A stretch of DNA of 22,223 nucleotides from JAVBSC01 sp031547305. Its GTDB lineage: Bacteria; Desulfobacterota; Desulfovibrionia; Desulfovibrionales; Desulfovibrionaceae. The notes beneath the pieces were generated by a model that was given only the letters and a program-made list of their open reading frames with translations, did no database searches and had not been told where the DNA came from. The stretch covers positions 1-22,223 of the forward strand of contig JAVBSC010000074.1 of the NCBI GenBank assembly GCA_031547305.1. Reading direction: 5' to 3'. How positions within the stretch are numbered: the stretch's first letter is position 1; every line of letters begins with the position of its first letter. The position numbers and the translations under genes were made by a program. Shown one piece after another: positions 1 to 7,700 of this stretch.

Positions 1-2
1 GC

Positions 3-3000
3 AAAATCTTCGCCAGCGTTTTTTTCGGCCTGTTTTCACGCTCCGGCCCACGGGCGCTTGCATTCATTACGCTGCTGTTGCTGGTGATGCCGCCGCCGGG
101 CGCGGGCGCCGCGGCGACCGGCGATCTCTATTACGCCCGGCAGTTCAATCTGCAGGGCGATACCTGGCAGGAACTCGATCGCTTTACCGGCGCCCTTTCC
201 ATTGGCGGAACGCAGCAGCATCTGTTCGAGGCCAACGGTAATGACATCCTCTTCACCGCTCAGGAACAGATGTCGCTGGGCGGAACCGCCGCCAAGCCGG
301 CTTCGGAAATAATATTCCGCACCAGCGGCAATACGATCGATTTCCAGGCTCCGGGCGCGCTTCTGTTCACTGAAACCGCCATGTCCGGAACGCCGACCCT
401 GACCTTTGATCAGCAAAGCGGCCAGCTGGACGCCACCATCGCCAATGCGGACATGACCCGCAGCAACGGAATCATCAAACTGCGCGAGGCCGTGGCCGGG
501 GATCTGGACGTCAGGATCAAAAACTTTGTCGTCGGTGATGGCAACACCCTGACAATAGTCAGAACCGGCACGGCGGATTTCACCCATACCGGCGACATCA
601 TTCTCAGGGACGGCGGCGGCGCGTTGGATTTCGGGAGCAAAACGCTGATTTTTACAGGGATGCAACGGCTGGTTCTTGATCTTGCCTCCGAAACCTTCGC
701 CTCCAATTCCGCCGCCGCCCCTCTTCTGAAATTCGCGCCAAACACCACGCTCGGGCTGGACCCGGCGGGCAACATCAGCCTGACTTCGGCTTCGAGCGCG
801 CGGGTAGCGGACGCGCTGCGGGCGAAGTTCGCGAATTCCGAACTCGGCAACGGGATCAACCTGGCCAATAACGTGACCTTCACCGGTTCTGACCCCAATC
901 CGGTAGCTTTCAGCGTATCGGCAGGCCATACGGCCGGCGTCGCGGGCGACAGCGCGACGATAGGCTACCGCTACGGCCTTGCCGGGGGCAACCTTTGGAT
1001 CTACGCGGCAGATGTACGCGGCGCTAACGTGACCTATGACTCCACCGCGCCGTCCGCGTTCGCCGCTACCTATGGCCCCATCTCCCAGACCGTGACGGGC
1101 GTGTACACCGTCGACGGACCGGCGAATCTGGTCTACCGGGGCGTGGGGGCTTCCAATACCGCCGAGCTTATTGCCGGAACGGTGGCCTTCACCGGCGGAG
1201 GGTCGCTGGCTTTTGAAAAATCGCCGGCCGGAGCGGCGGCCAGGGCCTATATCGGCACGTTGGACGCCAGCGGCGGCAATGCCGCCGTGCGCCTGGACGG
1301 CACTTCGGCTTCCGATGTCAACATCAGCAACGTGACTTTGGGCGGCGGCCACACCTTTACTGTAACCAGCGCCAATTCCGGCGCGGGAACCTTCACCACA
1401 CTGAACGTGACCGGCGCGGGAGGCACCCTGGCCGGCAACCACGCTCCAGATTTTGCCAACGTCAACCTGGCCGGCGGGAGTAACCTGACCGTGGACCAGA
1501 CCGGCGACCAGACCCTGTCCGGCCCCATCAGCGGCACGGGCAACCTGATCAAGTCCGGCGCGGGCAGTCTCACCCTGAGCGGCGCTAACGCTTACACCGG
1601 CAACACCGTTGTGCGCGGCGGCGTCCTGGCCCTTGCCGGGGCCGGCTCCCTTGGCGGCTCCAGCTCCATGTTCCTGTCCGGCGGGGCGGGTTTTGACTTT
1701 TCCGGCCTCAATGCCGCGTCCCTGAGCCTGCCGCGCCTCGACGTATCGGGCAACGGGGCCTGGATCGAAGCCGGAACCGGGACTCTGGCCGTCACAAACG
1801 GCCTGAACTTCTTTATTCCCGCCACGGCTGTCAGCGGCGCGTCTTTGCTGACCGTGCGCGGCAATGCGGACATTACCGGCGCGGCCGTGGGCTTGGCCTG
1901 CCAAGCAGCGCGCCCGGCCATTCAGTCTGGCCAGAGCCTGACCCTGCTCAGCGCCGCAAGTCTGGCCGCCGATCAAACCGGCCTGACCGTGCGGACCCCC
2001 GACGGCGATGTTTACTCCCTGCTGGTGGACAACAACCGGCTCCTGGCCGTGCTGGATTACATTTCCCCCACCACTCCCGCTTACGAGCGCCTCAAGGCCT
2101 ATGCGGAGGGGCGCGCGGCCAGCTTGGCTTTTGTGGGCCAGGGCGCGGATCTCCTCCTGGGCCAGGGCTTTGGCTCGGCTCTGGCCGCCACTTCCGGTCC
2201 GGGCTTGCGGGCCGGGACTTTCGGCGCGGGCGCGGGCGGCTGGAGCCGCTATAATACCGGCTCGCATGTGGACGTTTCCGGCGCTTCCATGCTGGCCGGC
2301 CTGGCCGTGGGCAACGATTTCGGCGGCGGCCGGGGCACTCTGGGCGCGTTCTTCGAAGGCGGTTGGGGCAGCTACAATTCCTACAACAGCTTCAGCAACT
2401 ACGCCTCGGTGGACGGCGACGGCGACACCAGCTACTACGGCGGCGGCGTTATCAGCCGCTTTGACGTGAAAGACGGCGCGCTTGGCGGCGCGCATGTCGA
2501 GGCGTCAGCCCGCCTTGGCCGCGCCGGCACGGATTTTTCCAGCGACGACATCCGCTACAACGGCAATAAAGCCGATTTTGATTCCGAGTCCATGTACTGG
2601 GGCGCGCACGCCGGCCTGGGCTATAAACTTGATCTTACGGACAAGGCGGAACTGGATCTTTCCGGCAAGTTCGTCTGGACGCGCCAGGAAGGCGACAGCG
2701 TGAGCGTGCGGGGCGACAAGGCGAGCTTCAAGGATGCCGATTCCCTGCGCACCCGCCTGGGCGGCCGGGTGGCTTATGCGGTCAGGGAATACGTCAGCCC
2801 CTATGCGGGGGCGTACTGGGAACACGAGTTCGACGGCCGGCAGCGCGGCAGCGTGAACGGCGTGGACATCGGCTCCCCCAGCCTCAAGGGCGATACCGGT
2901 GTGGGCGAGCTTGGCATCTCCGTCAGGCCGGTCAAGGATTCCGGCTTCTCCCTGGACCTGGGCGCACAGGGCTACACCGGCGTGCGCGAAGGCGTGGGCG

Positions 3001-3029
3001 GCAGCCTGCAATTGAAGTGGGAGTTTTAG
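3..3029 (+). CDS. Autotransporter (type Va secretion), 5' end outside the window
   Basis: Reading frame open from the first complete codon, so the true start lies upstream; the TTG at 78 is only an internal codon. Visible N-terminus has a charged stretch, then a hydrophobic core (ALAFITLLLLVM, about 57-86) and small residues GAGAAA before TGDLYY, which fits a Sec signal peptide. The passenger is Gly/Asn/Thr-rich and repetitive, as expected for a beta-helix. A clear autotransporter-associated beta-strand repeat (SGTGNLIKSGAGSLTLSG, then NAYTG and VVRGGVLAL) lies at about 1531-1635. The last ~265 codons (about 2227-3026) have alternating aromatic/polar beta-strands typical of the translocator barrel, ending LQLKWEF with the terminal Phe used by the BAM machinery. 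Family role: the barrel exports the passenger to the cell surface; no enzymatic motif is seen in the passenger, so adhesin or surface layer is only a guess. Its stop overlaps that of the convergent methyltransferase gene, leaving no room for a terminator. Confidence 0.93.
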   Translation, partial: KIFASVFFGLFSRSGPRALAFITLLLLVMPPPGAGAAATGDLYYARQFNLQGDTWQELDRFTGALSIGGTQQHLFEANGNDILFTAQEQMSLGGTAAKPASEIIFRTSGNTIDFQAPGALLFTETAMSGTPTLTFDQQSGQLDATIANADMTRSNGIIKLREAVAGDLDVRIKNFVVGDGNTLTIVRTGTADFTHTGDIILRDGGGALDFGSKTLIFTGMQRLVLDLASETFASNSAAAPLLKFAPNTTLGLDPAGNISLTSASSARVADALRAKFANSELGNGINLANNVTFTGSDPNPVAFSVSAGHTAGVAGDSATIGYRYGLAGGNLWIYAADVRGANVTYDSTAPSAFAATYGPISQTVTGVYTVDGPANLVYRGVGASNTAELIAGTVAFTGGGSLAFEKSPAGAAARAYIGTLDASGGNAAVRLDGTSASDVNISNVTLGGGHTFTVTSANSGAGTFTTLNVTGAGGTLAGNHAPDFANVNLAGGSNLTVDQTGDQTLSGPISGTGNLIKSGAGSLTLSGANAYTGNTVVRGGVLALAGAGSLGGSSSMFLSGGAGFDFSGLNAASLSLPRLDVSGNGAWIEAGTGTLAVTNGLNFFIPATAVSGASLLTVRGNADITGAAVGLACQAARPAIQSGQSLTLLSAASLAADQTGLTVRTPDGDVYSLLVDNNRLLAVLDYISPTTPAYERLKAYAEGRAASLAFVGQGADLLLGQGFGSALAATSGPGLRAGTFGAGAGGWSRYNTGSHVDVSGASMLAGLAVGNDFGGGRGTLGAFFEGGWGSYNSYNSFSNYASVDGDGDTSYYGGGVISRFDVKDGALGGAHVEASARLGRAGTDFSSDDIRYNGNKADFDSESMYWGAHAGLGYKLDLTDKAELDLSGKFVWTRQEGDSVSVRGDKASFKDADSLRTRLGGRVAYAVREYVSPYAGAYWEHEFDGRQRGSVNGVDIGSPSLKGDTGVGELGISVRPVKDSGFSLDLGAQGYTGVREGVGGSLQLKWEF

Positions 3030-3907
3030 CGGGATTCGTTTTTCTTCAGAGCCTCGCGCAAAAAGTCGCGGGCGGAGAATTCTTCCCGCTGCAAGGCGGA
3101 AACGACGTTCCCCAGCTTGATCATTTCAGCGGCGGTTTTTTTGGCGTCGCCGGGCAGGCTTCCGTCTTTGCGCAGCACAACGTGGAATTCAAAGGTGTTG
3201 CGGGCCGTGGCGTGCATGCCGGCCAGCCGGAACGGGTTGAGCGCCGCGCGCAGCATGCCGTGGAGCAGGCGGGCGAAGGATACGGGGGTGAACACGGAAA
3301 AGTGCGCGTCAATGTACGCGCCGGCTAGAACGGCTTCATATTGTTTTTTCGCGCCTTCAAAAGAGCGCGTGGGAAGCAGATCCGAAGTGTCCACGCTGTT
3401 CCAGAAGCGGAACGGGTCGTTGCTGTCGGCGGTCTCCATGGCCGACTCCAATATTCTGGGCGCGATCCGGGAAAGCCCGTGCGTGTGAATGTCATAGGCT
3501 TCGGCAAAGGACGTGGGAACGCGGAAGTGATCGAAGCAGTAGCGGCCGTCCGGGATTGTCAGGCAAAGCAGCCCGCCTTCGTTCATTACCGAGGCGATGT
3601 CCGAAAAAAAATGCAGGAGCAGCGGAATGTGCTCCAGAACGTGCGAGGCGATCACGTAGTCAAACGGCTCCACGCCCTTTTCCGGCAAAGAGGCCCGGTA
3701 CGAGCCCTCAATGCGGTAGTCGACCTCGCGGATGGCGGATTTGTCCACGCCGGGGTGTTTGGCGTAATGCGCCTTGATTTCCTCTGTGGAGCGGATGTCC
3801 GCGTAAAATATGGACGGCCCCAGGCGTTTTTCCGCCACGGGCGAAGTCAGCGGGCCGATTTCCAGAATGCGCTTGCTGAAGTCTATGTGCGAAAAATAGG
3901 GACGCAC
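3026..3907 (-). CDS. Class I SAM-dependent methyltransferase
   Basis: 293 aa. Residues 14-23 (ILEIGPLTSP) are the glycine-containing SAM-binding motif I, and FDYVIASHVLEHIP (82-95) is the motif II/post-II stretch common in the Methyltransf_11/23 type. This places it in the Rossmann-fold class I methyltransferases; the acceptor substrate cannot be read from sequence. The start is GTG, preceded by AAGGAG seven bases upstream; no ATG upstream of motif I is usable because motif I begins only 14 residues in. It is the last gene of a minus-strand run that starts with the giant activase-like gene. The KilA-N cassette sits between them, and the bases just upstream (3923-3970) hold what looks like the original 3' end of the activase gene, so activase and methyltransferase were probably direct neighbours before the insertion. 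Such methyltransferases often act on glycans, lipids or small metabolites, but nothing here decides which. Confidence 0.85.
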   Translation of the reverse strand: MRPYFSHIDFSKRILEIGPLTSPVAEKRLGPSIFYADIRSTEEIKAHYAKHPGVDKSAIREVDYRIEGSYRASLPEKGVEPFDYVIASHVLEHIPLLLHFFSDIASVMNEGGLLCLTIPDGRYCFDHFRVPTSFAEAYDIHTHGLSRIAPRILESAMETADSNDPFRFWNSVDTSDLLPTRSFEGAKKQYEAVLAGAYIDAHFSVFTPVSFARLLHGMLRAALNPFRLAGMHATARNTFEFHVVLRKDGSLPGDAKKTAAEMIKLGNVVSALQREEFSARDFLREALKKNESR

Positions 3908-3941
3908 TTCACACTCCTTTTACTCGGCCGCATTCCCGCGG

Positions 3942-3970
3942 CCGTTCCCGCTCCGGGCCACGCTCATCAT
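3942..3970. repeat. Downstream copy of 29-bp direct repeat flanking the KilA-N gene
   Basis: Matches 4801-4829 at 28 of 29 positions, in the same orientation; the only difference is C at 3953 versus A at 4812. Similarity stops abruptly at both ends. Read on the minus strand in the activase frame it encodes MMSVARSGNG (the final Gly codon is completed by the adjoining base), followed by RGNAAE and a stop at 3920-3922. This looks like the displaced original 3' end of the activase gene, directly ahead of the methyltransferase ribosome binding site. The KilA-N stop codon (3967-3969) lies inside this copy. Confidence 0.9.
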
Positions 3971-4791
3971 GGCCGCATGCCGTTTTCCGGCTTTTTCATG
4001 GCCGTGTCGGCGCTCAGCAGGGTCATTTGATGGATGGCTATGGAGTTCAGGCGGAGCAGGCGTTCTGGCGGCGGCAGTCCTTCTTTGATGAACAGGGCGT
4101 TCAGGTTCTCCAGGTTGGAAAGGCAGACGAGCTGCGCGGCATTGGCGTAGTCGCGCAGGTTGCCGTCCTTGTCCGGGTTGGCCAGCCGCCATTCGGCGGC
4201 GGTCACGCAGAACAGGGCCATATTGAGCAAATCGGCTTCCGAGGCATAAACGAACGCGGCCTGGGCTGCGGTCACCGCTGCCGGGACCAAGTGTCGTTTC
4301 ACGGCATCCGTGTGGATGCGGTAATTGATTTTAACCAGGTTGCGCTTGATGTCCCAACCCAGCTGGGCGGCTTCGCTCTCCTTGAGGCGCTGGAATTCCT
4401 TGATCAAGTAAAGCTTGAATTCCACCGACAGCCAGGAGGCGAATTCAAAGGCGATGTCTTTGTGCGCATAGGTGCCGCCGTAGCGCCCGGCCTTTGAAAC
4501 AAGACCAACGGCGGCGGTTTTTTCAATCCACAGCTTTGGCGTCAGGATGAAGCTGTTCAGCCCGGACTGCTTTCTAAACCCATCGAATTCGATGGATTTA
4601 AAATCCGGATTGTTCAACTGCTCCCACAGGCCGAGAAACTCAATAGTGTTGCGGTTCCGCATCCAGTTCTGGATGATGTAGTCCACTCGAACCGAGTCGC
4701 GGTAACGGGCCATATCCGTCAGGCAGATATAGTCCGTATCGTTGCGGGAATAATACGCGACAGGGGTATCCAGCACCGTGAATTTAGTCAT
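3967..4791 (-). CDS. KilA-N domain protein in a repeat-flanked cassette
   Basis: 274 aa. The N-terminal ~140 residues match the KilA-N DNA-binding domain known from phage antirepressors and large DNA viruses: YICLTDMARY (21-30), NWMRNRNTIEFLGLWE (42-57) and the hallmark YGGTYAHKDIAFEFASWLS (104-122) followed by EFKLYLIKEFQRLK. The C-terminal half (about 145-274) is mainly helical with no motif I can name. The ATG overlaps the activase stop (ATGA at 4791-4788), so translation is probably coupled; only a weak GGAAAA lies upstream. The gene ends in tandem TGA TGA codons inside the downstream 29-bp repeat. Hand counting gives about 51% GC for 4501-4740 against about 63% in a sample of the neighbouring activase (4921-4980), consistent with transfer, although the 3' end of the gene is GC-rich. 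Family knowledge: KilA-N proteins bind nucleic acid and are mostly phage-borne; the role of this stand-alone chromosomal form is unknown. Confidence 0.88.
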   Translation of the reverse strand: MTKFTVLDTPVAYYSRNDTDYICLTDMARYRDSVRVDYIIQNWMRNRNTIEFLGLWEQLNNPDFKSIEFDGFRKQSGLNSFILTPKLWIEKTAAVGLVSKAGRYGGTYAHKDIAFEFASWLSVEFKLYLIKEFQRLKESEAAQLGWDIKRNLVKINYRIHTDAVKRHLVPAAVTAAQAAFVYASEADLLNMALFCVTAAEWRLANPDKDGNLRDYANAAQLVCLSNLENLNALFIKEGLPPPERLLRLNSIAIHQMTLLSADTAMKKPENGMRP

Positions 4792-7700
4792 GACGTTTTT
4801 CCGTTCCCGCTACGGGCCACGCTCATCATCAGCTTGATGCGGTTGATCTGGTTCACCTCGCTGGAGCCGGGGTCGTAGTCCACGGCCGCTATGTTGGCCT
4901 GGGGGAAGCGGCGCTTAAGTTCCTTGAGCAGGCCCTTGCCGGTGATGTGGTTGGGCAGGCAGCCGAATGGCTGCATGCACAAAATATTGGACACGCCGGA
5001 TTCCAGCAGCTCCACCATCTCGGCGGCCAGCAGCCAGCCTTCTCCGGTCTGGTGCCCCAGCGATATCAGCCCCTTGGCCTTGTTGCGCAGCTCGCGAAAG
5101 CGCAAAGGCGCGCTGAAGCGCTTGCTGCGGCCCAGGGCCCAGCGCAGGGACCAGCGCCCGTACTCCAGGAACAGAATGGTGGTCACCCCGGCCAGGCCGG
5201 CCCGCCAGGAGCCGGACAGGTAGCGGTAGCTGTAGATGTCGTCATAGGCGGAATAGAGCACAAAATCCATCAGGTCCGGCACCACGGCCTCGCCGCCTTC
5301 CTCCTCCACCACCTGGGCGGCCCGGTTGTTGGCGTCCGGGTGGTATTTGAGCAGGATTTCGCCCACCAGGCCCACCAGGGGCTTGCGTTTTTCCGTGCGC
5401 AGGGGCAGGCGGTCAAAGTCGCGCACCATGGCCAGCATGTCCAGGTGAAAGCGCATGCCGCCGTGATTGGCGATGTTGTGCTTGCAGCGCTCCACCCAGT
5501 AGGCCAGCAGGCGGTCCGCCGCGCCCGGTTCCGCCTCGTAGGGCTTGACCCGGTGCACCATGCGCATCAGGGCGTCGCCGTAGTATCCGGCCATGCTCAC
5601 CCGGCGCAGCATGCGCCCGGTCATTTTAAAGCCGGGGTTTTTGTCCAGGCCGCCCAGGTTGAAGGAGATGACCGGCAGGTGATCCAGGCCGCAGTCCACC
5701 AGGGCCTTGCGCAAAAAGGCGATGTAGTTGGTGGCCCGGCAGCCGCCGCCGGTCTGGGAGATCATCAGGGCCACGTCTTTGTCCTTGTACCGGCCGCTGC
5801 GCACCGCGTAGAGCAATTGGCCCACCACCACAATAGCCGGGTAGCAGGCGTCGTTGTGCACGTGGCGCAGGCCCAGTTCCAGGGCCTGCTGGTTCACGTC
5901 CGGCAGCAGGTCCACCTTGTAGCCCTCGGCGCGGAGCACGGCTTCGATGAACTGGAAGTGCATGGGCGAAAGCTGCGGCACCAGAATGGTGTGCGTCTCC
6001 CGCATGGCCTCGGTAAAAGGAGGCGAGCCCTTGTAGACGTTAACCTCCGCCGAATTGGCCGCCTTGCCCTCCCTGGCCCGCATGGCCGCCAGCAGGGAGC
6101 GGATGCGGATGCGCGCCGGCCCCAGGTTGGAGCCCTCGTCGATTTTAATCTGGGCGTACAACCGGCCCTTGACGGTTAAAATTTCCTCAAGCTGGTCCGA
6201 GGTTATGGCGTCCAGGCCGCAGCCGAAGGAAACGAGCTGGAGCACGGCCAGGTTTTCCGTTCCCGCCGCGTAGGCCCCGGCCCGGTACAGGCGGGAATGG
6301 TAGGTCCACTGGTCCACCACGCGCAGCATGCCCGGGTCCGGCATCAGGTGCGAAACCGCGTCCACGGTCAAAACGCCCATGCCGCAGGCGTTGATCAGCT
6401 CGGCAATGCCGTGGTGCACTTCCGGGTCCACATGGTAGGGGTGGCCTGCCAGGATGATGCCGTAAGCGCCTTTGCGGCGCAAGGCTTCCAGGGCCTGTTC
6501 CCCGGCCCGGCTCATGTCCTGCTTGTAGGCTTCCAGAGCCTCAAAGCCCAGGCGCACGGCGTCCTGCAATTCGGCCTGGGGAATGTCGGAAAAAAACGGC
6601 ACGTCGCGCAGGCGCTTGGCCAGAACGTCCTTGGAAAGCGGCAGGAACTGGTGGATAATCGGCACGTTGCGGCGTTCCAGCTCGCTGATGTTGTTGGCCA
6701 GCAGTTCCGGATAGCCGATAACCACCGGGCAGTTGTAGCTGTTGTTCTGGGTCTGGAATTCCTTGATCTCGTAGGGGATGCAGGGGAAGAAAATGGCGTC
6801 CACGCCCCGGTCCAGCAAATCCAGGATATGCCCGTGGGCCAGCTTGGCCGGATAGCAGACCGTTTGCGAGGGAATGGTGCTGTAGCCCTTGAAAAAGATG
6901 TCCTTTGAGGAGGGCGAGGACAGCTCCACCCGGAAGCCCAGCCGGGTGAGCATGGTGAACCAGAGGGGGTAGTTTTCAAAAATATTCAGGCAGCGCGGTA
7001 TGCCCAGCGTGCCGCGTCTGGCTTCGGTTTTGGGCAGCGGCGCGTAGCCTTCGAACAGGCGTTTGTACTTGTAGTCGAACAGGTTTGGCAAATCCCGGCC
7101 GGCGCGGGACGCTCCCGCCCCGCGCTCGCAGCGGTTGCCGGAAATAAAGCGGTTGCCGTCCTGAAAACGGGTGATGGTCAGCAGGCAGCGGTTGGAGCAG
7201 TGCTGGCAGCGGGCGTTGGTGGTGTGGGCGGTAAACCCGTCCAGGCCCTCCATGTCCAGCAGGCTGCTGCGCTCCCCGGCCGGGCCGCGCTCCCGGGCTA
7301 TCAGGGCCGCGCCAAAAGCGCCCATCAGGCCGGCCAGATCCGGCCGGACCACGTTGCGCCCCAGTTGCAGCTCCAGGGCGCGCAGCAGGGCGTCGTTGGC
7401 AAAGGCCCCGCCCTGGGCCACCACGGATTCTCCCAAATCCTCCGGGCTGGCGATTTTAATGACCTTGTAGCATGCGTTGCGCACCACGGAATAAGAAAGC
7501 CCGGCCGCTATGTCTCCCACGTCGGCCCCGTCCTTCTGGGCCTGCTTGACCTTGGAGTTCATGAACACGGTGCAGCGCGTGCCCAGGTTGACCGGCTTGC
7601 GCGAGTTCAGGGCTTCTTCCACAAAGTCCGGCAAAGGCATGCCCAGGGATTTGGCGAAGGTTTCCACAAAGGAGCCGCAGCCGGCGGAGCAGGCCTCGTT

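Noticed and set aside
36..2495. 819-codon open frame on the minus strand opposite the autotransporter
   Set aside because: Composition is Ala/Gly/Arg/Gln-rich with no motif; it is an antisense shadow of a GC-rich gene whose repeat and barrel features on the plus strand are clear.
4947..6179. 410-codon plus-strand open frame opposite the activase gene
   Set aside because: His/Gln/Val-rich shadow composition, no ribosome binding site, and the minus strand has unmistakable activase motifs.
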